The notes: generated by a model not told the origin, from the letters alone. Positions 1 through 8,410 are shown, counted from the stretch's first letter. The stretch: DNA of 27,316 nucleotides from Caryophanales bacterium UBA1427 (GCA_002329485.1 DCTZ01000030.1:23624-50939), one strand, 5' to 3'. Numbers and translations are program-made.

Positions 1-1
1 A

Positions 2-433
2 AACCAAAACTTTAAAGACATCCCTCAGTTTTGGGAACAGTACATGAGCGACGGAAGATTGGAAAAACTGCACCAAGAACCGTTTGTCAAAAATCATGCA
101 GAATACGGGGCCTGTTTGCCGATGGACGAAAACGGCAATTTCAAGTATTTTATCGGGGTCGAAACAAACGGCATGCCGATTCCTGCGACTTATGATGTTT
201 ACGAGGTAAACAGTCAGAGTTATGCGGTATTTACTACCCCGAAAGCCAATAATGACAATTTTTCCCAAAAAATCCAGGAAACCTGGCGTTTTATCTATGC
301 GCAATGGCTGCCTAATTCGCCTTATGTGTTTGATTCCGCGGGCATTGATTTCGAACTGTATGATCAAAGATGCTACAGCGACGAAAACAAAGTTATCGAT
401 ATTTACATTCCGATAAAGCCTAAAAACAAATAA
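2..433 (+). CDS. GyrI-like / effector-binding domain protein, 5' end outside window
   Basis: The frame is open back to base 2, so the gene begins before the window and the ATG at 44 is probably internal: the residues just before it (IPQFWEQY) continue the domain. The visible part resembles the GyrI-like small-molecule-binding domain found alone or at the C-terminus of AraC- and MerR-type regulators. It shows the EYGACLPM and FKYFIGVE strands, a FTTPKANNDN segment, a helix with the pattern ETWRFIYAQWLPNS, and a C-terminal strand ending DIYIPIKPK. Whether a DNA-binding domain lies upstream cannot be seen, so it could be a stand-alone sensor or the tail of a regulator. A hairpin terminator follows directly. 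The family call is by pattern memory and its ligand is unknown. Confidence 0.72.
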   Translation, partial: NQNFKDIPQFWEQYMSDGRLEKLHQEPFVKNHAEYGACLPMDENGNFKYFIGVETNGMPIPATYDVYEVNSQSYAVFTTPKANNDNFSQKIQETWRFIYAQWLPNSPYVFDSAGIDFELYDQRCYSDENKVIDIYIPIKPKNK

Positions 434-443
434 TTTATTTTTT

Positions 444-477
444 AAGGATTGATTTTTTTAGGAGTCAATCCTTTTTT
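444..477 (+). terminator. Rho-independent terminator after the GyrI-like gene
   Basis: Perfect 9-bp stem with arms AAGGATTGA (444-452) and TCAATCCTT (465-473), a 12-nt loop, then a T run. It ends the first gene 10 bases after its stop. Confidence 0.85.
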
Positions 478-504
478 ATAAAGGTTAAATAATCACTTGG
501 AAAA

Positions 505-545
505 TAAAAAACACTCCTTTTGGGAAAAAGGGGTGCATTTTTATT
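505..545 (-). terminator. Terminator of the minus-strand Nudix operon (possibly bidirectional)
   Basis: Arms CACTCCTTTT (512-521) and AAAAGGGGTG (526-535) pair with one mismatch. On the minus strand the hairpin is followed by a T-rich run (the complement of 501-511), just past the Nudix stop. Ts also follow it on the plus strand, so it may work in both directions. Confidence 0.7.
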
Positions 546-553
546 ATATGGTT

Positions 554-1090
554 TTACGGTTTGATATTGAATTGGTAGAAATAGCGCAAAATGGCGATAG
601 CTGTCTTGGCATCCACCGGGTCCAAATCGTAAATGAAGTCAATTGCTTCGTTTACAGGCAAAAGTTTAACTTTTAAGAATTCGTCTTTATCCATTTCGAG
701 AGGGTTGTAAAACAATTCGGTAGCCAAGAAGAGGTGGATGACCTCATTGGAAAAACCGGGGCTGGGGTAATATTTGCCCAGAAAGCGGAAGTTTTTCGCA
801 TCGTATCCGGTTTCTTCTCGCAATTCACGCCTTGCGCATTGTTTCGGATTTTCTCCTTCTTCCAACAGTCCCGCCGGGATTTCCAAAAGCGGTTTTTCGA
901 GGGCGGCGCGGTATTGTTCAATCAAAAGGATTTCGTTGTTGTCGTTGATGGCAAGAACACCAACACCGCCTTGGTGTTCGACGATTTCGCGCATCGCGAT
1001 TTCCTGGTTCGGCAAATAGATGAACTTTTTCTTAAGGGTTAAAATCCGTCCTTTGTAAAGGGTAATACTGTAATAAGGCTTTTCTTTCAT
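554..1090 (-). CDS. nudF: Nudix hydrolase, ADP-ribose pyrophosphatase type
   Basis: Predicted cytoplasmic hydrolase that would cleave ADP-ribose to AMP and ribose 5-phosphate. A complete Nudix box spans residues 74-96 (G-x5-E-x7-REL-REE-TGY), with the Mg-binding REE at 91-93. The 178-aa length, the LLIEQYRAALEKPLLEIPAG lead-in and the SPGFSNE segment after the box are typical of the NudF/YqkG group. The ATG at 1090 is preceded on the minus strand by a GAGG ribosome-binding site (RBS) that abuts the stop of the upstream amidotransferase gene, with a 12-nt gap, so the two are an operon. A hairpin terminator follows. Substrate choice within Nudix proteins is inferred from similarity; other nucleoside-diphosphate sugars are possible. 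Confidence 0.88.
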   Translation of the reverse strand: MKEKPYYSITLYKGRILTLKKKFIYLPNQEIAMREIVEHQGGVGVLAINDNNEILLIEQYRAALEKPLLEIPAGLLEEGENPKQCARRELREETGYDAKNFRFLGKYYPSPGFSNEVIHLFLATELFYNPLEMDKDEFLKVKLLPVNEAIDFIYDLDPVDAKTAIAILRYFYQFNIKP

Positions 1091-1102
1091 AAAAAATCAA
1101 CC

Positions 1103-1774
1103 TCAGAACAATAATTGTTTAAAATAATCAAAGATGACTTTGCTGCTTGGGGATTCCTGCATTCTTTCGGGGTGCCACTGAAAAGCGATAATCGGTAAGG
1201 ATTCGTGTTCGATGCCTTCGATGATGTCTTCGTGTTGATAGATCACTTTAAAGCCGGGAGCAACCGCGTTGATGGCCTGATGGTGGTAAGTATTGATCAT
1301 AAATTCGGAAGGAAGTTGAGCGGTCAGCAAGGTGTCTGTGACTTTTTTTACGGGATGCTCTTTGTCCTGATGGGAATGCGATAGGTGCGCATTTTCAATA
1401 TCCTGATAAAGGCTTCCCCCCATAAAAACATTGATTGATTGCAAACCGCGGCAAATCCCCAAAACCGGCTTTTTATTTTTGATCGCATGATCAAGAATCA
1501 ATTGATCGACTTTGTCCAAGCGTTCGTCAATCCCTTTGGACAACCCCGCGTTTTCTTCCTGGTAATATTTCGGATTTAGGTCGTTGCCCCCGATAATTAA
1601 GAAGCCGTCGCAAAATTCCAACAGTTTGGTCAAATCGACTTCCGGATAAGGCAGAATGAGGGGAACCAGCTTCCGGTCGGTTAATGCTTTCAGATATAAG
1701 GTATTGACTTGGAGAATTTCGTTGTCAGCGTTTTTTTGCAAACGTGGGCTGACCCCGATTATTTTTTGGTTCAT
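1103..1774 (-). CDS. Peptidase C26 / class I glutamine amidotransferase-like hydrolase (PuuD type)
   Basis: Likely cytoplasmic gamma-glutamyl hydrolase of the PuuD group, which releases glutamate from gamma-glutamyl compounds such as gamma-glutamyl-GABA. The class I amidotransferase fold is visible: GFLIIGGNDLNP (residues 57-68), the nucleophile elbow GICRGLQ with Cys108, a YHHQAI segment, and the catalytic FQWHPE with His201 and Glu203. At 223 aa it is slightly shorter than E. coli PuuD. The ATG at 1774 is preceded by an ACGGAGAC RBS. It is the first gene of a two-gene operon with the Nudix gene and diverges from dapF. No putrescine-pathway neighbours are present, so the true substrate is open. 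Confidence 0.85.
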   Translation of the reverse strand: MNQKIIGVSPRLQKNADNEILQVNTLYLKALTDRKLVPLILPYPEVDLTKLLEFCDGFLIIGGNDLNPKYYQEENAGLSKGIDERLDKVDQLILDHAIKNKKPVLGICRGLQSINVFMGGSLYQDIENAHLSHSHQDKEHPVKKVTDTLLTAQLPSEFMINTYHHQAINAVAPGFKVIYQHEDIIEGIEHESLPIIAFQWHPERMQESPSSKVIFDYFKQLLF

Positions 1775-1823
1775 TGTGCTTGTCTCCGTTTCTTTTATGC
1801 AATAATAATTATCTCTTAGAATA

Positions 1824-1859
1824 ATTTTACCATATAATTATGCGAAAGATTGGTAAAAT
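1824..1859. promoter_or_regulatory. Divergent promoter region with inverted TGGTAAAAT elements
   Basis: ATTTTACCA (1824-1832) and TGGTAAAAT (1851-1859) are a perfect 9-bp inverted repeat 18 bases apart. Each arm reads outward as an extended -10 element (TGG-TAAAAT), the left one for the amidotransferase/Nudix operon and the right one for dapF. Neither has a good -35 hexamer at the normal distance. It could instead, or also, be an operator. Confidence 0.5.
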
Positions 1860-1933
1860 GCGAATAAATTCCCGCTTCTTTCGCCATCATTGTACAAGAA
1901 ATGCTCGGGGTCATATTATATAATGGTGATAAA

Positions 1934-2725
1934 GTGATAGTATACAAATACCACGGTTGTGGAAACAGTTTTTTGATTGTGAATGGGGAAGAATGTTTTG
2001 ATTATGCCAAACTGGCCCAAAGACTTTGCAATGCCCAAGACGGACTCGGAGCTGACGGTTTATTGGCGGTAAACCAAAACCCCCTTACGATGCGCATTTT
2101 TAATAAAGACGGAAGCGAAGCCAAGATGTGCGGAAACGGCATTCGGTGCTTCGTCCATTACTGTTTCAATCAAAGGTTGATTGAAGGGGAAGTGGTAAAA
2201 GTATCTACCAAGGCCGGGTTGATCGAAGTTAAAATCATTTCCACCAATCCGTTTGTTTGCGATGTCAATTTAGGTAAACCCATCATTTCGGAAGAAAGCC
2301 CAAAACCGATTGTCTTAATTGATAAAAAGCCCCTTGAGCTTCAATCGTTATGGCTGGGGACCGAACACGGAGTTGTTTTGGTTGACGGTTTTTCCGAGTT
2401 GGAAAGCAAAGCCGTTATTGAAGAGTTTTTAAAAGCGACTCCTTTTCTCAACGGTACCAATGTTAATTTTTTAATTATGCTCGATTCGGAACATGCTTTG
2501 GTTAAAACTTTTGAACGGGGGGTAGGTTGGACGCCAAGCTGCGGAACGGGTGCGGGGGCGAGTTTTATCGTTGCCAAAAGAACAGGCAAGTGCGGTCAAG
2601 TTTTACGGATTCTTAATCCATTCGGTTTTTTGAAAGTTTACGAGGACGCTAAAGGAAGAGTCCATCTAGTCGGACCATCGCAAAGAATCGCCAAAATCTG
2701 GGTGAAAAAAATTTTGGAAAAATAA
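1934..2725 (+). CDS. dapF: Diaminopimelate epimerase
   Basis: Cofactor-independent racemase converting LL- to meso-diaminopimelate for lysine and peptidoglycan synthesis. Both catalytic cysteines are present: Cys66 in KMCGNGIRC and Cys203 in PSCGTGAGA (numbered from the start used here), with the early HGCGN motif at residues 8-12. I chose GTG 1934 (263 aa) because the family begins a few residues before HGCGN and an SD element GGTGAT (1925-1930) sits 3 bases upstream. The ATG at 1901 adds 11 residues with no RBS. It stands alone, followed by only a weak AT-rich hairpin. It implies meso-DAP peptidoglycan, which suits the nearby dacF and spore genes. Confidence 0.93.
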   Translation: MIVYKYHGCGNSFLIVNGEECFDYAKLAQRLCNAQDGLGADGLLAVNQNPLTMRIFNKDGSEAKMCGNGIRCFVHYCFNQRLIEGEVVKVSTKAGLIEVKIISTNPFVCDVNLGKPIISEESPKPIVLIDKKPLELQSLWLGTEHGVVLVDGFSELESKAVIEEFLKATPFLNGTNVNFLIMLDSEHALVKTFERGVGWTPSCGTGAGASFIVAKRTGKCGQVLRILNPFGFLKVYEDAKGRVHLVGPSQRIAKIWVKKILEK

Positions 2726-2737
2726 TAAAAAAACTTT

Positions 2738-2760
2738 AAAAAACGCCTGTTTTTTATTTT
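2738..2760 (+). terminator. Possible weak terminator after dapF
   Basis: AAAAAAC (2738-2744) and GTTTTTT (2749-2755) form a 7-bp stem with loop GCCT, then more Ts. Only one G-C pair closes the stem, so efficiency is doubtful. Confidence 0.4.
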
Positions 2761-2821
2761 TTTGTTAAAAACGGGAAGGAAAGACTGTTGTTTTTTTGAA
2801 AAAAGTTCTTTTGAAAATCAT

Positions 2822-2850
2822 TTGCATAAAGTCGCATTAAATGGTATAAT
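2822..2850 (+). promoter_or_regulatory. Promoter of the P-type ATPase gene
   Basis: TTGCAT (2822-2827), 17-bp spacer, TATAAT (2845-2850) with TGG directly before it as an extended -10. It gives a leader of about 65 nt before the start at 2923. Confidence 0.8.
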
Positions 2851-2922
2851 AAAACAAGTTAATAAGAATTTAATTAAAAAAATTATATATTATTTTTTAT
2901 TCTTGAGAAAGTGTGGGTGAAT

Positions 2923-5667
2923 ATGAAGAAAAAACGCAGAAGATACGAACTTAAACCGGAAATCGAACGTTATCATCCCAACTATTTGGTGGGGTTAACA
3001 CCCGAACAAGTTGAAGAACGCAAAAAACAAGGTAAGGTTAATGTTAGTCCCAAAGGGAGTTCCAAAACGGTTCTCGATATCATTCTCAAAAATGTTTTTA
3101 CCTTTTTCAATGCGATGTATGCCACAATCTTTGTCTTGTTGTTGATTGCGGATGCAACGATCATGAATTTTACTTTCATCGGTTTGGTCGTCATCAACAC
3201 GATGATTGGGATTTTTCAGGAAATCCGTTCCAAGCGCAAAATCGACCAGTTGTCGCTCTTGTCGGCGCCGACCGCTACCGTTGTGCGCAACGAAGGAAAA
3301 CAGGAAATTCGGATTGAAGAAGTTGTCCTTGACGATATCATTTATTTATCCACCGGCAAGCAAATCATTACCGACGCTATTTTGGTTCATGGCGAAGTGG
3401 AAGTCAACGAATCGCAATTGACCGGCGAAGCCATTCCGATTCGGAAAATGCAAGGTGATACCCTTTACTCCGGAAGTTATGTCGTTTCGGGTAACTGTTA
3501 TGCCAAAGTCGAACGGGTGGGCGAAGAAAACAAAATCGAACAGTATGCCAGTCAAGCGCGTAAACACGTCAAACCCCGCTCGGAGATTCTTCGGTCGCTT
3601 GGATATCTGTTAAGATTCGTCAGTATTATCATCATTCCTTGCGCAATCATTTTGTTCGCCAAAGCGGAAGGAATCAACCTTCGAGACATTAAGTCCATAA
3701 TTCCGGCCCTTAAGGCCAGCACCACTTATCAAACCAGTATTGTAACAACCTCGGCAGCTTTAATCGGAATGATCCCGGCAGGGCTCTTTTTGTTAACTAC
3801 GGTTGCTTTGGCGGTTGGGGTAATGCGTCTTGCCCGCCAACAAACCTTGGTTCAGGAACTTTATTGCATCGAAACCTTAGCGCGTGTCGATGTCTTGTGT
3901 TTGGACAAGACCGGAACCATTACCGACGGTACGATGACCGTAACGAGATACATCGAATACAACAGAAGAAGCGAATACAACGTGGAAGACATCATCAGTT
4001 CGATGAACACCGCGCTTCAGGAAACCAATTCGACTTCCAAAGCCTTGGAAACTTATTTTGGCTTCGGCAAAAAGATGACCCCGGTCGAAATCTTTCCGTT
4101 TTCTTCGGATACCAAATACAGCGCGGTAACCTTCGAAAAAGAAGGAACCTTTATTCTGGGGGCACCGGAATTTGTTTTGAAAAACAATTACGAACGGGTG
4201 GCCGATGATGTCAACGAGTACGCCAACCAAGGTTTACGGGTCTTGGCGCTTGCCCACAGTCAACTCCCGCTTAAAAACGGGGTCATTCAACGGGTTCCGA
4301 GAATTGTGGCCTTGATTTTGATTGAAGACCAAATCCGCCGGGAAGCCTATGACACGATTAAATTTTTCAAAGATAACGGCGTCCAAGTCAAAGTCATTTC
4401 CGGGGACAATCCGGTCACCGTTTCGGAAGTTGCGAAACGCGTGGGGATTGAGAATGCGGAAGATTATATCAGTTTGGACGGGTTAACCGACGAAGAAGTA
4501 GCCCAAGTGGCCAACGGTTATACCGTTTTCGGTCGGGTTAAACCGGAACAAAAGAAAATCATCGTCCAGGCTTTGAAAGCCAACAAACACACGGTTGCCA
4601 TGACCGGCGACGGCGTGAACGATATTTTGGCTTTAAAAGAAGCGGATTGCAGTATCGCGATGGCTTCGGGCAGCGATGCGGTGCGAAACGTCGCACAGCT
4701 CGTTTTGCTTGATTCCAATTTCTCCTCGATGCCGCAAGTCGTAAGCGAAGGACGGCGCGTCATCAACAACATTCAACGCACCGCCATGCTTTACCTCGTC
4801 AAAACGCTCTTTACGTTCTTTATGGCCATCCTGACCATCAGCAATTTCTTCAAGTTTTTCTCCCCGGGCGGTAACGGCGGATATCCCCTCGAAAGCAGCC
4901 AAATGCTCATGATCGAGTTTTTCGTAATCGGTATTCCGACCTTTTTCCTGGCTCTGCAGCCGAACAAAAACATCGTACGGGGAAAATTCCTGTTTAATGT
5001 CATCCGAAGCGCCCTGCCAAGTTCCTTGACGATTGCGATTGAGGTGGCGCTTGCTTATCTGGTTGCCAAAATGTTCGGTTTTACCGATATGCAGGTAGTT
5101 ACAATCGTGGTTATTACTGCCACCGCCACTTACCTCATGATTTTGTTTGTGGCATGCAAACCGTTTACGGCCATGAAAGTAATTCTCTTTTCGCTGATGT
5201 CCATCTGCTGTCTGACGATTATCATATGCTCTTCCATTGATGTCAAAATCGGCCGTTTCAGTTTCCGGGAACAATTTAAATTGGTTCCGCTTTACGAGAC
5301 CGTGTATCGGCCGCTTGAAAACCCTCATATCGTGGAAGAAGAAAACGGGGATTTGATTTGGTATGTCGGCGATATCAGGACCGGCATTGCCTCCATCAAT
5401 GAAAATCCGGTTGACGAAAACGATCGGGAAATTCCTGATTTTTATCTCAACGAAGATGCCTTTTGGGTTATCGAGGGTCAGAAAACCACCATCAAAGCAA
5501 AAGTCGAACACAAGATTTCCGCCAACGGTCTCCTGTTATCGATTTGCCTGACTTTATCATCGTCAATCATAATTTATGTTGCCAACTATTTGGTCGATTG
5601 GTTCATGAAACGGCCGCTCGACAAGATCAAAGAGTTAAGTCAACAAGCCAACCAATTCGTCAAATAG
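2923..5667 (+). CDS. Cation-transporting P-type ATPase, CtpE/Exp7-like
   Basis: ATP-driven cation pump of the cytoplasmic membrane. From the ATG at 2923 (RBS GGGTGA) it is 914 aa. Visible elements: actuator TGE loop (Glu169), phosphorylation site DKTGT (Asp328), hinge TGDGVND (Asp563) and about ten membrane segments, with M1-M2 near residues 45-90. The N-terminal half (QEIRSKRKIDQLSLLS) resembles the CtpE/Exp7 group, whose M. tuberculosis member is linked to calcium transport. The usual M4 PEGL is PAGL here (285-288), so the ion is uncertain. A polar stretch of about 95 residues (772-866) before the last membrane helix looks like an extracytoplasmic loop. The GTG at 2911 is a possible alternative start. 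Confidence 0.88.
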   Translation: MKKKRRRYELKPEIERYHPNYLVGLTPEQVEERKKQGKVNVSPKGSSKTVLDIILKNVFTFFNAMYATIFVLLLIADATIMNFTFIGLVVINTMIGIFQEIRSKRKIDQLSLLSAPTATVVRNEGKQEIRIEEVVLDDIIYLSTGKQIITDAILVHGEVEVNESQLTGEAIPIRKMQGDTLYSGSYVVSGNCYAKVERVGEENKIEQYASQARKHVKPRSEILRSLGYLLRFVSIIIIPCAIILFAKAEGINLRDIKSIIPALKASTTYQTSIVTTSAALIGMIPAGLFLLTTVALAVGVMRLARQQTLVQELYCIETLARVDVLCLDKTGTITDGTMTVTRYIEYNRRSEYNVEDIISSMNTALQETNSTSKALETYFGFGKKMTPVEIFPFSSDTKYSAVTFEKEGTFILGAPEFVLKNNYERVADDVNEYANQGLRVLALAHSQLPLKNGVIQRVPRIVALILIEDQIRREAYDTIKFFKDNGVQVKVISGDNPVTVSEVAKRVGIENAEDYISLDGLTDEEVAQVANGYTVFGRVKPEQKKIIVQALKANKHTVAMTGDGVNDILALKEADCSIAMASGSDAVRNVAQLVLLDSNFSSMPQVVSEGRRVINNIQRTAMLYLVKTLFTFFMAILTISNFFKFFSPGGNGGYPLESSQMLMIEFFVIGIPTFFLALQPNKNIVRGKFLFNVIRSALPSSLTIAIEVALAYLVAKMFGFTDMQVVTIVVITATATYLMILFVACKPFTAMKVILFSLMSICCLTIIICSSIDVKIGRFSFREQFKLVPLYETVYRPLENPHIVEEENGDLIWYVGDIRTGIASINENPVDENDREIPDFYLNEDAFWVIEGQKTTIKAKVEHKISANGLLLSICLTLSSSIIIYVANYLVDWFMKRPLDKIKELSQQANQFVK

Positions 5668-5687
5668 TTACGGATTTGGTGCAAATA

Positions 5688-5726
5688 AACACGTTAGAAG
5701 CTCCCCTTCTAGCGTGTTATTTTTTG
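5688..5726 (+). terminator. Rho-independent terminator after the P-type ATPase gene
   Basis: Thirteen-bp stem: AACACGTTAGAAG (5688-5700) against CTTCTAGCGTGTT (5706-5718) with one G-T wobble, loop TCCCC, then ATTTTTTT. Confidence 0.93.
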
Positions 5727-5744
5727 GGGAATGTGCCTTTTAAA

Positions 5745-5773
5745 TACACAATTTTTTTTTATCTTAATAGAAT
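5745..5773 (+). promoter_or_regulatory. Possible promoter of the ABC importer operon
   Basis: TACACA (5745-5750), 17-bp spacer, TAGAAT (5768-5773). It lies between the previous terminator and the first gene; matches are moderate. Confidence 0.45.
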
Positions 5774-5809
5774 AAAGTAAGACTGATTTTGAAAAAAGGA
5801 TTGATAGAC

Positions 5810-6550
5810 TTGGAGACCGTATTGGCTTTAAAAAACGTCTGCAAAAATTTCTATACGGAATTGGGCGAATTGAAAGTACTAAACAATATTTCTTTTGAAG
5901 TCAAAAAAGGCGAAATCATCGCTTTGATTGGTCCGAGCGGAAGCGGAAAAACCACACTTCTGAACATCTTGGCCAAAATCATTCCGCCGACTTCGGGGGA
6001 AGTCTATTTGGACGGGGAAATCGGCTATATGTTTCAGCGCGACCATCTGCTCGAATGGCGCACGATTTGGAAAAATCTCTTGATTGGGCTGGAAATAACG
6101 GGCCAAAACGATGAAATACATCAGGAAAGAATCAAAGAAATGTTGCGCAAATACGGTTTGGACGGTTTCACCAGGAACTTCCCGCACGAATTGTCGGGCG
6201 GGATGCGCCAAAGGATTGCCCTCATTCGCACATTGTCGATTGAGCCGAAAATCCTGTTGTTGGATGAACCGTTTTCCTCTTTGGACTATCAGACGCGTTT
6301 AATGGTGAGCGACGATATCTACCATATGATCAAAACCGAAAAACTTACCGCTATTTTAGTCACCCACGATATTTCGGAAGCTATTTCGATGGCGGACCGG
6401 ATTGTTGTCTTAAGCGAACGCCCGGCGGAGATTATCAATATTCACGACATCAAATTGACCATCAACGGTCCCAAAACGCCCCTGAAAGCGCGTACTGCCG
6501 ATGAGTTTCGTCAATATTTTGATCAAATATGGAAGGAGCTCCACAAATGA
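5810..6550 (+). CDS. ABC importer ATP-binding protein, NitT/TauT/SsuB family
   Basis: Cytoplasmic ATPase that powers uptake with the next two gene products. From TTG 5810 it is 246 aa: Walker A GPSGSGKT (41-48), Q-loop YMFQRD, signature LSGGM (128-132), Walker B LLLDEP followed by the D-loop SSLD, and H-loop His186. The LLEWRTIWKN segment after the Q-loop is characteristic of SsuB/TauB-type subunits. I prefer TTG 5810 because AAAGGA (5795-5800) lies 9 bases upstream; TTG 5789 has no RBS. The stop overlaps the permease start (ATGA). Family membership is clear; the substrate (sulfonate, nitrate, thiamine precursor or other) is not. Confidence 0.9.
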   Translation: METVLALKNVCKNFYTELGELKVLNNISFEVKKGEIIALIGPSGSGKTTLLNILAKIIPPTSGEVYLDGEIGYMFQRDHLLEWRTIWKNLLIGLEITGQNDEIHQERIKEMLRKYGLDGFTRNFPHELSGGMRQRIALIRTLSIEPKILLLDEPFSSLDYQTRLMVSDDIYHMIKTEKLTAILVTHDISEAISMADRIVVLSERPAEIINIHDIKLTINGPKTPLKARTADEFRQYFDQIWKELHK

Positions 6551-7341
6551 TGGAACCAAAGGATAATCCTTACTTAATCCACTTGCGTAAGGAAAAACGC
6601 AAAATCGTAAGTATTCAGCTAATCTTGCTGGTTTCGCTTCTAATCGCCTGGGAATTAAGTGCCAAGTACGGTCTAATCAATGCCTTTTTGTTCAGTCGGC
6701 CATCACGGATTTACCAAATGTTTTGGCAATATTTATGGCACGGAAAACTCTTAACCCATATTGGCGTATCGGTTCTGGAGACTGTTCTCGGACTGGTGCT
6801 GGGAACGCTCCTGGGGTTAATCATTGCCATAATTTTGTGGTGGAACGATACGATTGCTAAGATCTTGGATCCGTTTTTAGTCGTTTTGAATGCTTTGCCC
6901 AAGACAGCTTTGGCACCCATTTTAATCATTTGGGCGGGTACCGGAATCAAGGGCATCACGGTTGTCGCTATGTCCATTTCCCTGGTCTTAACCATCCTTT
7001 CGGCTTTCAACTACTTTCAACAAATCGAAGAAGACAAAATCAAAATGCTCAAAAGTTTCAAAGCCACCAAGTGGCAAATCTTAACCAAACTGATTTTGCC
7101 GAGCAATTTTCCCAATCTTGTAAGTATTGTGAAAATCAATATCGGGATGAGTTGGGTCGGGGTGATTGTCGGGGAATTTATAGTTTCCCGTTACGGTATC
7201 GGTTATCTGATTGTCTACGGCTCCCAAGTCTTTTTAATGGATTTGGTGATGATGGGAGTCATTGTCTTAGCGTTTATCGCTTTTTTCATGTATGCCGGGG
7301 TTGCGGCAGTGGAGAAAAAATTTAAATCAAAAAGGGGATAA
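6547..7341 (+). CDS. ABC importer permease, NitT/TauT/SsuC family
   Basis: Membrane subunit of the importer, 264 aa from ATG 6547, with AAGGAG (6533-6538) placed 8 bases before it. The upstream ATG 6529 lies inside the ATPase gene and lacks an RBS. About six membrane segments are visible (for example around VSIQLILLVSLLIAW and near LETVLGLVLGTLLG). The cytoplasmic EAA loop that contacts the ATPase is present as KMLKSFKATKWQI followed by LPSNFPNLV. The gene overlaps the ATPase stop by four bases and ends one base before the lipoprotein start, so the three genes are translationally coupled. Confidence 0.9.
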   Translation: MMEPKDNPYLIHLRKEKRKIVSIQLILLVSLLIAWELSAKYGLINAFLFSRPSRIYQMFWQYLWHGKLLTHIGVSVLETVLGLVLGTLLGLIIAIILWWNDTIAKILDPFLVVLNALPKTALAPILIIWAGTGIKGITVVAMSISLVLTILSAFNYFQQIEEDKIKMLKSFKATKWQILTKLILPSNFPNLVSIVKINIGMSWVGVIVGEFIVSRYGIGYLIVYGSQVFLMDLVMMGVIVLAFIAFFMYAGVAAVEKKFKSKRG

Positions 7342-7342
7342 A

Positions 7343-8350
7343 ATGAAAAAATTTTGTTCATTATTAATGCTTTTGCTATCGCTGATCGGAATAGCAGGTT
7401 GTAAAGGTGACGGTTTAACCAAAATCAAATTGGCCGAAGTTGCCCACTCGGTTTTTTATTCGCCGCAATACGTTGCCTTAAACAAAGGTTTTTTTGAAGA
7501 AGAAGGTCTGAAGGTCGAAATCATCAATGTCAACGGGGCCGATAAAGTTATGGCCGCCCTGTTATCGGGCGATGTTCAAATCGGTCTGTGCGGACCGGAA
7601 GCTTCGATTTATGTTTACAACAACGGTCAGGAAGATTATATGGTTAACTTTATCCAACTGACCCAACGGGACGGATCTTTTATCGTGGGAAGAGAACCGA
7701 TCGAAAACTTTGATATTACCATGCTAAAAAACAAAAGCATTTTGGGGGGGCGTAAAGGCGGAGTTCCGGAAATGACCTTGGAATATGTAATCAAGCAAGC
7801 CGGTCTTACGGTTTCCCATAACAGTTTTGAAAATGATGTCAATGTTCGTATCGATGTGCAGTTCGGGGCGATGGCCGGAGCCTTTATCAGCGGCGAAGGG
7901 GATTTCACAACGCTCTTCGAACCGAATGCCACTCAAATCGAACGTCAAGGCCACGGTTATGTCTTAGCGGCTGTGGGAGCATTGTCGGGAGAAGTCCCTT
8001 ATACGGCTTACAGTTGCAATAAATCGTATTTGGAAAAGAACCGGGATATCTTGGAAAAATTCACCCGGGCGATTTATCGGGGACAAAAATTTGTCCAGGA
8101 AAACTCCAATCGCGATGTGGCAATCGCCATGCAGCCGAGTTTCGTCGAAACATCCCTTGACGATTTGATTATGGTTGTGGCCAGATACCGATCCATCGAC
8201 GCTTGGTGTCACACTCCTTATTTCAAAGAAGAAGGATTGGACCGTTTGATGGATATCATGGAACTGGCCGGAGAATTGACGGCTCGAGCTCCGTTTGCCA
8301 AAATAGTCGATAATTCGCTGGCTGAGAAGATTATCGAAGAAGGGAATTAA
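7343..8350 (+). CDS. Lipoprotein substrate-binding protein of the NitT/TauT (NMT1-like) ABC importer
   Basis: Extracytoplasmic, lipid-anchored ligand receptor for the importer. From ATG 7343 (AAAGGGG a few bases upstream) it is 335 aa, starting with a type II signal MKKFCSLLML and lipobox IAGC with Cys20. The mature part has NMT1/SsuA-like features: FYSPQYVALNKGFFEEEGL, a stretch resembling VMAALLSGDVQIGLCGPEA, and a later GGRKGGVPEMTLEYV segment. The family binds sulfonates, nitrate, thiamine pyrimidine precursors and other small molecules. No riboswitch or biosynthetic neighbour narrows the choice. Reading from 7292 would add 17 residues from the permease region and misplace the signal peptide. 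Confidence 0.88.
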   Translation: MKKFCSLLMLLLSLIGIAGCKGDGLTKIKLAEVAHSVFYSPQYVALNKGFFEEEGLKVEIINVNGADKVMAALLSGDVQIGLCGPEASIYVYNNGQEDYMVNFIQLTQRDGSFIVGREPIENFDITMLKNKSILGGRKGGVPEMTLEYVIKQAGLTVSHNSFENDVNVRIDVQFGAMAGAFISGEGDFTTLFEPNATQIERQGHGYVLAAVGALSGEVPYTAYSCNKSYLEKNRDILEKFTRAIYRGQKFVQENSNRDVAIAMQPSFVETSLDDLIMVVARYRSIDAWCHTPYFKEEGLDRLMDIMELAGELTARAPFAKIVDNSLAEKIIEEGN

Positions 8351-8353
8351 AAG

Positions 8354-8410
8354 GCTTAATTTAAGTTAAAGCCATTTTTTGCAAAGGAAACCGAAAGGTT
8401 TCTTTTTTTA
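8354..8410 (+). terminator. Terminator(s) of the ABC importer operon
   Basis: The main hairpin is AAAGGAAACC (8383-8392), loop GAAA, GGTTTCTTTT (8397-8406), running into Ts. Just upstream, GGCTT and AAGCC followed by ATTTTTT form a second, weaker candidate, so this may be a tandem terminator. Confidence 0.8.

Noticed and set aside
4633..5511. Long minus-strand open frame (292 codons) inside the P-type ATPase gene
   Set aside because: It mirrors the codon pattern of the real gene on the other strand, resembles no protein and has no RBS; the plus-strand ATPase is unambiguous.
5727..5809. Riboswitch upstream of the ABC importer operon
   Set aside because: The gap is too short and contains only a promoter-like pair and an RBS; no conserved aptamer core such as a THI box is visible.
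7292..7342. Upstream start for the substrate-binding lipoprotein
   Set aside because: It lies inside the permease gene and would bury the signal peptide; ATG 7343 has an RBS and starts directly with it.
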